From assembly GCF_019455385.1 (NCBI RefSeq), contig NZ_JACOFR010000003.1, positions 62,001 to 126,000 on the forward strand: a DNA stretch of 64,000 nucleotides, written 5' to 3'. This stretch comes from Bradyrhizobium sp. BR 10289 (GTDB lineage Bacteria; Pseudomonadota; Alphaproteobacteria; Rhizobiales; Xanthobacteraceae). The notes beneath the pieces are model-generated. The model searched no databases, was not told the DNA's origin, and saw nothing but the letters and a program-made list of their open reading frames with translations. Below are positions 38,768 to 48,777 of this stretch, in pieces (position 1 is the first letter of the stretch; every line of letters begins with the position of its first letter). Both the position numbers and the translations under genes were made by a program.

Positions 38768-39796
38768 ATGGCTCTTGCCCGGACCCGCCGCAGCGAAGGC
38801 GCCTTCAACTACTGGCCCGGCTTCGTCGACGCGCTGTCGACGCTGGTGCTCTCGATCGTGTTCCTGCTGTCGGTGTTCCTGGTCGTGCAGTTCTTCCTGT
38901 CGCAGGAGGTGACCGGCAAGGACAAGGCGCTGGAGCAGCTCAACGCCAAGATCGCGCAGCTCAACGAGCTGCTGTCGCTGGAGAAGCTCGGCAAGCTCAC
39001 GCTCGATGACCAGGTCTCGCAATTGAAGGCGGGCCTCGCCTCGGCGGAGTCCGAACGCGATCGCATCAAGGGCCTCTATGACGGCCTCGCCGCCGCCGGC
39101 AACGACGCGCAAGGCAAAACTAGCGAGCTCGGCAAGGCGCTGGACTCCGAGAAGGCGGTCTCGGCGCGGGCGCTGGCGCAGATCGAGGTGCTGAACCAGC
39201 AGATCAGCGCGCTGCGCCGGCAGCTCGCCGCGCTCGAAGAAGCGCTCGATGCCAGCGAAAAGCGCGACAAGGAATCGCAGAACCGCATCGCCGACCTCGG
39301 CTCCCGCCTGAACGTCGCGCTGGCGCAGCGCGTGCAGGAATTGTCGCGTTACCGTTCCGAGTTCTTCGGCCGCCTGCGCGCCATCCTCGGCAACCGCCCC
39401 GACATCCGCATCGTCGGCGACCGCTTCGTGTTCCAGTCCGAAGTGTTCTTCGACACCGGACAGGCCGTGCTTCTGCCCGAGGGCCGCGCCGAGCTCGATA
39501 CGCTGGCGACCGCGCTGATCGAACTCGACAAGAAGATCCCGAGCGACATCCCGTGGGTGCTGCGCGTCGACGGCCACACCGACGTGCGGCCGGTGAGCGG
39601 CGCGAACTTCAAATCGAACTGGGACCTGTCCGCGGCGCGCTCGATCTCGGTGGTGCAGTATTTGATCTCGCTCGGCGTCCCCGCCCAGCGCCTCGTCGCC
39701 GCCGGTTTTGGCGAATTCCAGCCGCTCGACACCGGCAACACCGAAGAGGCCTACAAGCGCAACCGCCGCATCGAGCTGAAGCTGACGGAGCGGTAG
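38768..39796 (+). CDS. MotB/OmpA-like peptidoglycan-binding protein, orphan stator B subunit
   Basis: The 342-residue protein has one N-terminal membrane helix (about 19-46) with a conserved-type Asp21 in GFVDALSTLVLS, the position of the proton-carrying Asp of MotB and ZorB. A long coiled coil follows (about 47-190), then an OmpA-type peptidoglycan-binding domain (200-342) with FDTGQAVLLPEG, RVDGHTDVRPV and RNRRIELKLTER. It pairs with the preceding MotA-like gene. Without ZorC, ZorD or ZorE genes it is not a Zorya defence system; without flagellar genes it is not the flagellar stator. The role is unknown. Confidence 0.82.
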   Translation: MALARTRRSEGAFNYWPGFVDALSTLVLSIVFLLSVFLVVQFFLSQEVTGKDKALEQLNAKIAQLNELLSLEKLGKLTLDDQVSQLKAGLASAESERDRIKGLYDGLAAAGNDAQGKTSELGKALDSEKAVSARALAQIEVLNQQISALRRQLAALEEALDASEKRDKESQNRIADLGSRLNVALAQRVQELSRYRSEFFGRLRAILGNRPDIRIVGDRFVFQSEVFFDTGQAVLLPEGRAELDTLATALIELDKKIPSDIPWVLRVDGHTDVRPVSGANFKSNWDLSAARSISVVQYLISLGVPAQRLVAAGFGEFQPLDTGNTEEAYKRNRRIELKLTER

Positions 39797-39825
39797 TGGT
39801 GAGGATCGCGCGATGCTCATCCCAC

Positions 39826-39915
39826 CGTCATGGCCGGGCTTGTCCCGGCCATCCACGTCTTTGCTTCCGTCTTCGCGGCTTCTCGTGGATGCCCGGGACA
39901 AGCCCGGGCATGACG
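39826..39915. repeat. Palindromic intergenic repeat, family E (variant)
   Basis: CATGGCCGGGCTTGTCCCGG and TGCCCGGGACAAGCCCGGGC are inverted arms around ATCCACG...CGTGGAT. Related to the copy at 58747. Confidence 0.8.
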
Positions 39916-39926
39916 GCCTCCATAAA

Positions 39927-40373
39927 ATGAGCGCGCTCCACCTCCGCCCCTACCGGCCCGAGGACGAAGCCGCCTCGATCGACCTCTGGCATCGCACCTG
40001 GCAGCAGGCCTATCCGCAGATCGACTTTGCCGCACGGCTGGACTGGTGGCGCGAACGCTGGCGGAAGGATCTGGTGCCGAAGGCGCAAATCGTCGTCGCC
40101 GAGCAGGACGGCGCGCTCACCGGCTTCGTCACCATCGACGGCGACGGCTATCTCGACCAGCTCGTGGTCGATCCCGATCACTGGGGTTCGGACGCAGCAA
40201 AGCTGCTGGTGGACGCGGCCAAGCGGCTGTCACCGTCGGGCATCACGCTGCTCGTCAACAAGGACAATGCCCGCGCCATTCGCTTCTACGAGCGCAACGG
40301 CTTTGTGCATGAGGGTTCCGACGTGAACCCGACCTCGGGCCGGCCGGTGCTGAAGATGACTTGGAAGGCATGA
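39927..40373 (+). CDS. GNAT family N-acetyltransferase
   Basis: The 148-residue protein is a GNAT acetyltransferase that transfers acetyl from acetyl-CoA to an unknown amine. Motif C/D elements (LRPYRPEDEAASIDLWHRTW), the beta strand LDQLVVDPDHWGSDAAKLL and the C-terminal NARAIRFYERNGFVHEG are present. The pyrophosphate-binding Q/RxxGxG/A is weak here (DHWGSDAAK). ATG 39927 is chosen; the upstream frame runs into a family E repeat. The substrate is unknown. Confidence 0.83.
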   Translation: MSALHLRPYRPEDEAASIDLWHRTWQQAYPQIDFAARLDWWRERWRKDLVPKAQIVVAEQDGALTGFVTIDGDGYLDQLVVDPDHWGSDAAKLLVDAAKRLSPSGITLLVNKDNARAIRFYERNGFVHEGSDVNPTSGRPVLKMTWKA

Positions 40374-40461
40374 TTCTGGCGGGCGTGATGCCCGTCACGG
40401 AAGGTCCCGTCGGCGTCTGCTAGTGGTGATCACCGGACGCAGCAATGATGGGAGACGATCG

Positions 40462-40686
40462 ATGCGATTGAGCGAGCTGGCCAAAGGATCTTCGGTGATG
40501 CTGGGCGTCATCGTCGCCGGCTATGTGTCGACGAGCTATGTCGACCAGCGTTTTGCCACATCAAAGACGGCGAGCGCTCCTGCACAGACCACCGGCCCTG
40601 CCCCAGCAGCCTGCGTCGATGAGGACGGCAGCTGGAAGCACTGGTCGTGGCCGAACGTCCCGGCGCTGTCGCCGAAGTGCAAATGA
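40462..40686 (+). CDS. Small membrane-anchored hypothetical protein
   Basis: The 74-residue protein has one hydrophobic segment (about residues 9-24, SVMLGVIVAGYVSTSYV) with a short Ala/Pro-rich linker and a C-terminal piece with two Cys (CVDEDGSWKHWSWP and CK at the end), which could form a disulfide in the periplasm. A GGAG ribosome-binding site precedes the ATG. I do not recognise the family. It looks real because of the RBS and the composition. Confidence 0.55.
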   Translation: MRLSELAKGSSVMLGVIVAGYVSTSYVDQRFATSKTASAPAQTTGPAPAACVDEDGSWKHWSWPNVPALSPKCK

Positions 40687-40740
40687 TGGCCGCGAGTATG
40701 AGCGGGGCCCGCTCAGTTCGAAGCTTCGCCACGAACTCCC

Positions 40741-40842
40741 CTGTCATTCCCCGCGTAGGCGGGGAATCCACTACGCCGCGGCTTCTCCGTTGATCACGCC
40801 TGTCCCGGAGTCCTGGATCAACCGCCTTCGCGGGTGATGACA
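40741..40842. repeat. Palindromic intergenic repeat, family E-like
   Basis: CTGTCATTCCCCGCGTAGGC with GGGGAAT and AACCGCCTTCGCGGGTGATG. A variant of the family seen at 18914 and 58747. Confidence 0.65.
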
Positions 40843-40862
40843 CCGTGGGAGAGGCGTAAGCC

Positions 40863-42689
<1,827 letters not shown>

Positions 42690-42797
42690 TGGAATCCGAC
42701 CAAAATAGAGGTATCCGCTCCACATAGGCCCGGCGGGCGGGAGTGGCAAATCCGGGATGTCCCTTAGGCGGCCCGGTTCTGAAGCGCCCACAATGGC

Positions 42798-42826
42798 TTG
42801 TTTAAAAGGGGCCTGTGGGGTATAGA
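42798..42826 (+). promoter_or_regulatory. Predicted rpmE promoter
   Basis: TTGTTT (42798-42803), a 17-base spacer and TATAGA (42821-42826) match sigma-70 spacing. The predicted start near 42833 would leave a leader of about 56 bases before rpmE. Confidence 0.6.
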
Positions 42827-42888
42827 CCCCGCCAAATCCGTCATTCGATAGCCACTCAAGCAAGGCGCCGGGCGCCCTAGGAATTGCC

Positions 42889-43116
42889 ATGAAAGCCGAA
42901 ATTCACCCGAACTATCATACGATTAAGGTCGTGATGACCGACGGAACCGAGTATCTGACCCGCTCCACCTGGGGCAAGGAAGGCGACACGCTGAACCTCG
43001 ACATCGACCCGAAGTCGCACCCGGCCTGGACCGGCGGCAGCGCCCAGATGCTCGACCGCGGCGGCCGCGTCTCGCGCTTCCAGAAGAAGTTTTCGGGCTT
43101 TCTCAAAAAGGATTGA
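42889..43116 (+). CDS. rpmE: 50S ribosomal protein L31 (cysteine-free form)
   Basis: The 75-residue protein is ribosomal protein L31: [20 protein letters not shown], then [24 protein letters not shown] and [13 protein letters not shown]. It has no Cys, so it is the zinc-independent (C-minus) form. It is a peripheral large-subunit protein at the intersubunit bridge. It has its own predicted promoter and a strong terminator, so it is probably monocistronic. It is divergent from the ABC exporter gene. Confidence 0.96.
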   Translation: MKAEIHPNYHTIKVVMTDGTEYLTRSTWGKEGDTLNLDIDPKSHPAWTGGSAQMLDRGGRVSRFQKKFSGFLKKD

Positions 43117-43139
43117 TCCGGCCGAAAAGGCTGGTGACG

Positions 43140-43177
43140 AAAAACGCCCCCGGAGCGCCGGGGGCGTTTTTGTTTTT
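43140..43177 (+). terminator. Rho-independent terminator of rpmE
   Basis: ACGCCCCCGGagcGCCGGGGGCGT-type hairpin (43144-43167) flanked by an A-run and followed by TTTTTGTTTTT. The flanking A and T runs make it potentially bidirectional. Confidence 0.9.
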
Positions 43178-43205
43178 GGGGAGTGTCCCGTTGGGATTTT
43201 GACCC

Positions 43206-43319
43206 GTCATCCTGAGGTGCCGGAGCGAAGCGGAGGCCTCGAAGGATGTACGGCCGAGATGCAGCGGGGCCGTCGCCCTTCGAGGCTCGCCGAAGAGGCG
43301 AGCACCTCAGGGTGACGGT
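43206..43319. repeat. Palindromic intergenic repeat, family D
   Basis: GTCATCCTGAGGTGCCGGAG at the left, GAGCACCTCAGGGTGACGG at the right, with CCTCGAAGGATG and CGCCCTTCGAGG inside. It lies between rpmE and rcdA. Confidence 0.85.
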
Positions 43320-43345
43320 TCAACATCAAGTACGCGGATAGGAAA

Positions 43346-43855
43346 TTACCGCTCGAACGCGGCCTTCAGCGCGTTGAGCTGCGGCACCAGCGGGTTGCCG
43401 ATGGCGATGTGCTCGGCGGGCGGGGTGTGGATCGAGGTATCGAGGCGGCGGACGCGGGTCTGCAGGCTCATCGAGCGGTGGATCAGATCCTGGAGCTGCG
43501 AGGGCAGCTTCTCGATGGTGTCGGCGGGACCGGGATCGGCGGCCGAGAGCTTGACCTTGGTCTTCTCGCGGTTGGCCTGGACCAGCGTCATCTCGCCTTC
43601 CTTCACCGCGCGGTGCAGCAGCAGCCAGGAAGCGAGCTGCATCAGGCGGGTGGTGAGGCGCATGCTCTCGGTCGCATAGGTCAGGCTGACAGCGCGATCG
43701 AGCGCCTTGGCCTCGGCACGGCCGGCACCGTCGAGATAGGCGGCGGTCTCTTCGACGAGGTCCATGCCCTCGCGGAACAGCGCACCGAACGCCGCAGAAT
43801 TGGTGAACCGCTCGCTGAGTTGAACGAGAGCACCTTCGGCTTGCAAACGTTCCAT
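43346..43855 (-). CDS. rcdA: RcdA family protein (DUF1465), protease adaptor
   Basis: The 169-residue helical protein matches RcdA (DUF1465). In Caulobacter RcdA is a ClpXP adaptor needed for cell-cycle degradation of CtrA. Recognisable parts are SERFTNSAAFGALFREGMDL, then YATESMRLTTRLMQLASWLL and DLIHRSMSLQTRVRRLD near the C terminus. The C-terminal tail after about 140 is the flexible part known from the family. It lies between a family D repeat and a terminator of an upstream small RNA candidate. Confidence 0.87.
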   Translation of the reverse strand: MERLQAEGALVQLSERFTNSAAFGALFREGMDLVEETAAYLDGAGRAEAKALDRAVSLTYATESMRLTTRLMQLASWLLLHRAVKEGEMTLVQANREKTKVKLSAADPGPADTIEKLPSQLQDLIHRSMSLQTRVRRLDTSIHTPPAEHIAIGNPLVPQLNALKAAFER

Positions 43856-44008
43856 GGTTAACGCCCCTTACGCAACTGTTTACCCACCCGGCCTTGGCGC
43901 CGGCTTTATGATGAACAAATCATTGCGCGGGGAAAGCGCGGAGTCCAGCGACAAGCACGGATATGGTTTCCGCGGGTCATTCCTCGGAATTCAACCGGAA
44001 GGGGAGGC

Positions 44009-44038
44009 AAAAAAAGAGCCGCCGGAGACCGGCGGCTT
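44009..44038 (-). terminator. Rho-independent terminator, minus strand
   Basis: An 8-base-pair GC stem (GCCGCCGG/CCGGCGGC, loop of 3) followed by a run of seven U on the minus strand. It ends the small RNA candidate and insulates rcdA. Confidence 0.85.
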
Positions 44039-44112
44039 TGAAAGTTGATAACAGGGAGGCGTCAAACAGAGTGGACAGGAGCCACTCGGTGTCCAAACGA
44101 GGACAGTTCCAG
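44009..44112 (-). ncRNA. Candidate trans-acting small RNA with anti-Shine-Dalgarno segments
   Basis: On the minus strand there are three hairpins: TGTCC/GGACA (44105-44090), GAGTGG/CCACTC (44087-44069) with loop CTCCTGT, and a terminal GCCGCCGG/CCGGCGGC (44036-44018) followed by CTTTTTTT (to 44009). Between hairpins 2 and 3 is a single-stranded stretch with CGCCTCCCTG. Both CTCCT and CCTCC can pair with ribosome-binding sites, like the loops of rhizobial anti-SD small RNAs. A TTACGC-N17-TTTATG promoter candidate lies just upstream. The 5' end is uncertain, and no coding region fits. Confidence 0.6.
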
Positions 44113-44198
44113 TCATAAAACGAAAAGCTTAATGTCGCGTAAACGAACGAATTTTTTGAGGGTTCGTTAGCCATGTCGGCCAGAGGACGAGTCGCTCC

Positions 44199-44336
44199 CG
44201 TGCCCCGGACGCAGTGCGGCACGTAACGATGCGCTGCAGAGCCGGGGCCTAGTTCTTTGGCCGAGGTGCCTGGAGAAACATGGGTCCCGGTTCTGTGCAG
44301 CAGCGCTTACGCGCTGCAGCGCGCCCGGGACACGAG
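44199..44336. repeat. Palindromic intergenic repeat, family B
   Basis: CGTGCCCCGGACGCAG and AGAGCCGGGGCC face ATGGGTCCCGGTTCTGTG and CGCGCCCGGGACACG. Near-identical to the copies at 23602 and 38622. Confidence 0.85.
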
Positions 44337-44346
44337 AGCGTGACTC

Positions 44347-44538
44347 CTACTTCTTGAAAAAACTATCCGCCGCATCGCGCGAGGCGCGCTTCTTGGTGGC
44401 GGCTTCTTCCAATCGCACGATCTCGGTCTTGAGCAGGGTCACGCGCTCGGTCAGTTCCTCCACTGACAAGAGGGAGAGGTCCTGTCCGATTTCATGGCTG
44501 ATCTTCTTGCGCGGGCGGTCGTCGTCTTCTGTCGGCAT
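44347..44538 (-). CDS. DUF1192 family small protein
   Basis: The 63-residue protein has the DUF1192 signature: charged start (MPTEDDDRPRKKISHEIGQD), then LSLLSVEELTERVTLLKTEI and a helical coiled-coil end rich in Lys/Glu. DUF1192 is an alphaproteobacterial family of small cytoplasmic proteins with no known function. ATG 44538 (downstream of GGAGGAACGACG on this strand) is preferred to a GTG further up. The next gene is divergent. Confidence 0.85.
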   Translation of the reverse strand: MPTEDDDRPRKKISHEIGQDLSLLSVEELTERVTLLKTEIVRLEEAATKKRASRDAADSFFKK

Positions 44539-44654
44539 CGTCGTTCCTCCTGCGTCCGTGGACCGGACCACACGGTTGAGGCGGTTGCCAGCTTGGACCG
44601 CGCTGGCTAAGCAATGGCCTGGTTTCCTCCTGCACCTTTGCTCAAGGACACATC

Positions 44655-45653
44655 ATGGACAAGCTGCCCGCGCAAATGACCGTGGTCGCCATCTCCAAGC
44701 CCGGCGGACCGGAGGTGCTGGTGCCGGAACAACGGCCCCTGCCGCAGCCCGGTCCGGACGAGATTTTGGTCAAGGTCGAGGCCGCCGGCGTCAACCGGCC
44801 GGACGTCGCGCAGCGCTCCGGCGCCTATCCGCCGCCGCCCGGCGCCAGCGACCTGCCGGGTCTGGAGATCGCCGGCGAGGTCGTCGCCGTCGGCAGCAAC
44901 GCCAAGCGGCACAAGATCGGCGACAAGGTGATGTCGCTCGTTGCCGGCGGCGGCTATGCCCAGTACTGCATCGCCCAGGATGCCCAGGCCATGAGCGTGC
45001 CGCCGGCGCTGTCGATCAAGGAAGCCGGCGCGCTGCCGGAAACCCTGATGACCGTCTGGCACAATGTGTTCGAGCGCGGCGGCCTGAAGGCCGGCGAGAC
45101 GCTGCTGATCCATGGCGGCTCCTCCGGCATCGGCACCATGGCGATCCAGCTCGCCAAGGCGTTCGGCGCAAAAGTGTTCGTCACGGTGGGATCGCAGGAC
45201 AAGGTCGATGCCTGCCTCAAGCTCGGGGCCGACCGCGCCATCAACTACAAGACCGAAGACTTCGTCGAGGTGATCAAGGCCGAGACGAACAAGGCCGGCG
45301 TCAACCTGATCCTCGACATGGTCGCCGGCGAATACGTCGATCGCAACTATGACGCTGCCGCGGTCGACGGCCGGATCGTGCAGATTGCCACCCTGAACGG
45401 CCCCAAGATCACCGCCAACATCGCCAAGGTGATGGTGAAGCGGTTGACCCATACCGGCTCGACCTTGCGCCCCCGTAGTAATGCGGACAAGGCGGCGATG
45501 GTGGCCGCGATCGAAGCGAAAGTGATGCCGCTTTTGCGCGAGGGCCGGGTGAAACCGCTGATGGACAGCGCTTTCCCGCTGGAAAAGGCGGCCGACGCGC
45601 ACCGGCGCATGGAGACCTCAGCACATATTGGCAAAATTGTGTTGGAGGTCTAG
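44655..45653 (+). CDS. NAD(P)H-quinone oxidoreductase (zinc-independent MDR family)
   Basis: The 332-residue protein is a quinone-oxidoreductase-type medium-chain dehydrogenase: VNRPDVAQRSGAYPPPPGAS, GLEIAGEVVAVG, the NADPH-binding IHGGSSGIGTMAIQLAKAFG, and FGAKVFVTVGSQDKVDACLKLGAD. No structural zinc Cys cluster or catalytic Cys/His set is visible. It reduces quinones or enones with NADPH. It resembles the PIG3/Qor subgroup. It is divergent from DUF1192. Confidence 0.9.
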   Translation: MDKLPAQMTVVAISKPGGPEVLVPEQRPLPQPGPDEILVKVEAAGVNRPDVAQRSGAYPPPPGASDLPGLEIAGEVVAVGSNAKRHKIGDKVMSLVAGGGYAQYCIAQDAQAMSVPPALSIKEAGALPETLMTVWHNVFERGGLKAGETLLIHGGSSGIGTMAIQLAKAFGAKVFVTVGSQDKVDACLKLGADRAINYKTEDFVEVIKAETNKAGVNLILDMVAGEYVDRNYDAAAVDGRIVQIATLNGPKITANIAKVMVKRLTHTGSTLRPRSNADKAAMVAAIEAKVMPLLREGRVKPLMDSAFPLEKAADAHRRMETSAHIGKIVLEV

Positions 45654-45792
45654 GCCGCTGACCCACCCGGCAAGGCGGAAACCCTTTGATTTTCCTCGCT
45701 TTCGTGGCATCTATCGCGACGCGCCGAACCACGTCTGTCCGGCCTGAAATCGTCTTCACCTGAAGAGTTGCGTCGAACGCGGAGAACTGGCC

Positions 45793-48669
45793 TTGCGTCT
45801 GATCAGGTGCCTCGCGCCCATCGCGCTGGGCCTCATGATTCTTGTCGCCGCGTATCCCGCGCGCGCGCTCGATGCCGTCAGCGTCCGCGGTGACGCGCCC
45901 GCGATCGACCTCACCGGCGTGCTCGAGCATCAGCGCAGCGACGCCGATCGAATCCAGGTCTCGACCGCGCCCGGCACCGACGGCATCGTCCGCCGCATCG
46001 AGGTGCGCGCCCGCGAAGGCGGCCAGAACTGGATCGTGTTCGCGCTCGCCAACAACACCGACGACCAGCTCGACCGCCTGATCGTCGCGCCGCATTACCG
46101 GATCGTCTCGTCCGGCCTGCTCTGGCCCGATCTCGGGCTGTCGCGCATCGCAACCATCACCCCTTCGATCGGCGATCGCCCGGAACGTCAGGAAAGCGCG
46201 ACCGCGGACGTGTTCCGCATCACGCTCGATCCTGGCGCCGTCGTGACCTTCGTCGCCGAGCTGCGCACCGACAAGCTGCCGCAGCTCTATCTGTGGGAGC
46301 CGGAAGCCTACAAGGACAAGGTCAATTCGTTCACGCTGTACCAGGGCATCGTGATCGGCATCTCGGGGCTCCTTGCCCTCGTGCTCACGATTCTGTTCGT
46401 GGTGAAGGGCAGCATCATGTTCCCGGCCGCCGCGGCGCTGGCCTGGGCGGTGCTGGTCTATATCGGCGTCGATTTCGGGTTCTGGGGCAAGGTGCTCGAC
46501 ATGTCGAACAACGCCGAGCGCATCTGGCGCGCGGCGGGCGAGGCGATCCTGGCGGCGACGCTGCTGGTGTTTTTGTTCGCCTATCTCAACCTCAGTCGAT
46601 GGCATGTGCGCTATTCGCACATCACGGTCGGCTGGCTGGCGTTCCTCGGCTCGCTCGTTGCGCTTGCTCTGTTCGACCCGGCCGTTGCCTCCGGCATCGC
46701 CCGCATCTCGCTGGTGCTGATCGCCTTCGCCGGCTTTGCGCTGATCGTCTATCTCTCCACCCACGGTTTCGACCGCGCGGTGCTGCTGATCCCGACCTGG
46801 TTCCTGCTCGTGGTCTGGGTGGTCGCGGCCGGCATGACGGTCGCCGGTTCCGTCACCAACGACATCGTCGGCCCCGCCCTGCTCGGCGGCCTCGTGCTGA
46901 TCGTGATGCTGATCGGCTTCACCGTCATGCAGCACGCCTTCGCCGGCGGCGGCGCCACCACCGGCGTCGTCTCCGACATCGAGCGGCGCGCGCTGGCGCT
47001 GGCCGGCTCCGGCGACCTGATCTGGGACTGGGACGTCTCCGCCGACAAGGTGTTCACCAGCCCGGAGACCGAAGCCCTGCTCGGCCTCAAGCGCGGCACG
47101 CTCGAAGGGCCCGCGGCCTCCTGGCTCGAGGTGCTGCATCCGCTCGATCAGGACCGTTTCCGCGCCGCGCTCGACAGCGTGCTCGACCAGCGCCGCGGCC
47201 GCCTCGTCCAGGATTTCCGCCTGCGCACGCCCGACGGTCACTTCATGTGGTTCGCGCTGAAGGCGCGTCCGGTGGTCGGCTCGGACGGCGAGGTCTCGCG
47301 CGTGGTCGGCACGCTCACCGACGTCACCGAGTTGCGCAACGCCGAGGAGCGCCTGCTGCACGATTCCGTGCATGACAACCTCACCGGCCTGCCCAACCGC
47401 AAGCTGTTCATGGACCGGCTCGGCGGGGTCGCGAACTTCGCCAAGACCATGCCGACGCTGCGGCCGACGCTGATGGTGATCGACCTCGACCGCTTCAAGC
47501 AGGTCAACGATTCCGTCGGCATCGCGGTCGGCGATTCCATCCTGCTGACGCTGGCCCGCCGCCTCACCCGCATCCTGAAGCCGCAGGACACGCTGGCGCG
47601 GCTTGCCGGCGACCAGTTCGGCCTGATCCTGCTGTCGGAGCAGGACCCGGCCCGCATCACCGCCTTCGCCGAGACCATCCGCAAGACCATCCGCGCGCCG
47701 ATCGCCTTCAATGACCGCGAGATCTTCCTGACGGCCTCGATCGGTCTCGCTCTGTCCGATCCGCAGGTTCAGCTGACCGACGAGATCATCAAGGACGCCG
47801 AGCTTGCGATGTATCATTCCAAGCGCATCGGCGGCGACCGCATCGACGTCTACAAGCCGGCGATGCGCGCGCGAAAGACCGACCGGCTGACGCTGGAAAG
47901 CGAGCTGCGCCGCGCCATCGAGCGGCAGGAGCTCACCATCCTGTACCAGCCGATCGTACGGCTGGAGGATCGCTCGGTCGCCGGCTTCGAGGCGCTGGTG
48001 CGCTGGGATCACCCGAAGCTCGGGCGCATGGCGCCCTCGGAGTTCATCTCGATCGCGGAAGAGACCGGCCTGATCGTCGACCTCGGCATGTTCGTGCTCG
48101 ACCAGACCGCAAAACAGCTGTCGATCTGGCAGCGCGCGATGCGCTCGCGCGAGCCGATCTTCGCGAGCGTCAACGTCTCCTCGCGGCAATTGCTGCGCCA
48201 CGATTTGATCCACGACATCCGCACCGTGCTGTCGCGGTCGTCAGTGGCGCGCGGCACGCTCAAGCTCGAATTGACGGAATCGCTGGTGATGGAGAATCCG
48301 GAGCACGCCGCGCAAATGCTGACGCGGATCCGCGAGCTCGGCACGGGACTGTCGCTCGATGATTTCGGCACCGGCCATTCCTCGCTGGCCTATCTGCAGC
48401 GCTTCCCGTTCGACACCATCAAGATCGACCAGTCCTTCGTCCGCACCACCAACCGCGGCACGCGCCCGGTGATCCTGAAGTCGATCATCGCGCTCGCGCA
48501 CGACCTCGGGATGGACGTGGTCGCCGAAGGCGCCGAGACCGATTCCGACGCGGTCGAGCTCTACCAGATGGGCTGCGAATTCGCGCAGGGTTTTGCCTTC
48601 GGTGAGCCGATGGACGCCGACGCTGCGATGCGGCTGCTCACGGAAGTGCGGCTGGAAGCAGCAAGCTGA
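45793..48669 (+). CDS. Membrane PAS-GGDEF-EAL protein, probable c-di-GMP phosphodiesterase
   Basis: The 958-residue protein has a signal-like N terminus (TTG start with GGAG before it), a periplasmic region (about 26-175), about six or more membrane segments (177-385), a PAS domain (395-515), a GGDEF domain (about 520-690) and an EAL domain (about 700-950). The GGDEF site is degenerate (AGDQF at 605-609), so the cyclase is probably inactive. The EAL site looks intact: FEALVRWDHP at about 732, and DDFGTGHSSL near the end. It should hydrolyse c-di-GMP in response to membrane or PAS signals. It is not overlapped by the upstream gene. Confidence 0.88.
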   Translation: MRLIRCLAPIALGLMILVAAYPARALDAVSVRGDAPAIDLTGVLEHQRSDADRIQVSTAPGTDGIVRRIEVRAREGGQNWIVFALANNTDDQLDRLIVAPHYRIVSSGLLWPDLGLSRIATITPSIGDRPERQESATADVFRITLDPGAVVTFVAELRTDKLPQLYLWEPEAYKDKVNSFTLYQGIVIGISGLLALVLTILFVVKGSIMFPAAAALAWAVLVYIGVDFGFWGKVLDMSNNAERIWRAAGEAILAATLLVFLFAYLNLSRWHVRYSHITVGWLAFLGSLVALALFDPAVASGIARISLVLIAFAGFALIVYLSTHGFDRAVLLIPTWFLLVVWVVAAGMTVAGSVTNDIVGPALLGGLVLIVMLIGFTVMQHAFAGGGATTGVVSDIERRALALAGSGDLIWDWDVSADKVFTSPETEALLGLKRGTLEGPAASWLEVLHPLDQDRFRAALDSVLDQRRGRLVQDFRLRTPDGHFMWFALKARPVVGSDGEVSRVVGTLTDVTELRNAEERLLHDSVHDNLTGLPNRKLFMDRLGGVANFAKTMPTLRPTLMVIDLDRFKQVNDSVGIAVGDSILLTLARRLTRILKPQDTLARLAGDQFGLILLSEQDPARITAFAETIRKTIRAPIAFNDREIFLTASIGLALSDPQVQLTDEIIKDAELAMYHSKRIGGDRIDVYKPAMRARKTDRLTLESELRRAIERQELTILYQPIVRLEDRSVAGFEALVRWDHPKLGRMAPSEFISIAEETGLIVDLGMFVLDQTAKQLSIWQRAMRSREPIFASVNVSSRQLLRHDLIHDIRTVLSRSSVARGTLKLELTESLVMENPEHAAQMLTRIRELGTGLSLDDFGTGHSSLAYLQRFPFDTIKIDQSFVRTTNRGTRPVILKSIIALAHDLGMDVVAEGAETDSDAVELYQMGCEFAQGFAFGEPMDADAAMRLLTEVRLEAAS

Positions 48670-48693
48670 TCTCGCCGCGCCTTCGATATCGCA

Positions 48694-48765
48694 GTGGGCA
48701 AAGGAGCGTTTGCGCCGTGCCCACCATCCGGAAGTCGTGGGCACGCTTCGCTTTGCCACCCTCCG
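48694..48765. repeat. Palindromic intergenic repeat, family C (degenerate)
   Basis: CAGTGGGCAAAGGAGC faces GCTTCGCTTTGCCACC, with GTGCCCAC and GTGGGCAC inside. A decayed relative of the copies at 11448 and 17364. Confidence 0.6.
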
Positions 48766-48777
48766 ATGCCAGGGGAG

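Noticed and set aside
37576..39796. A Zorya anti-phage system
   Set aside because: The MotA/MotB-like pair resembles ZorA/ZorB, but no ZorC, ZorD or ZorE gene is adjacent, and the neighbours are ordinary genes.
43854..44048. A 64-residue plus-strand reading frame
   Set aside because: It overlaps the terminator of the small RNA candidate, has no ribosome-binding site and no recognisable composition.
45409..48213. A 934-residue open frame on the minus strand
   Set aside because: It lies antisense to the PAS-GGDEF-EAL gene and is His/Asp/Arg rich with no recognisable domain; the GC-rich third positions of the real gene create such shadow frames.
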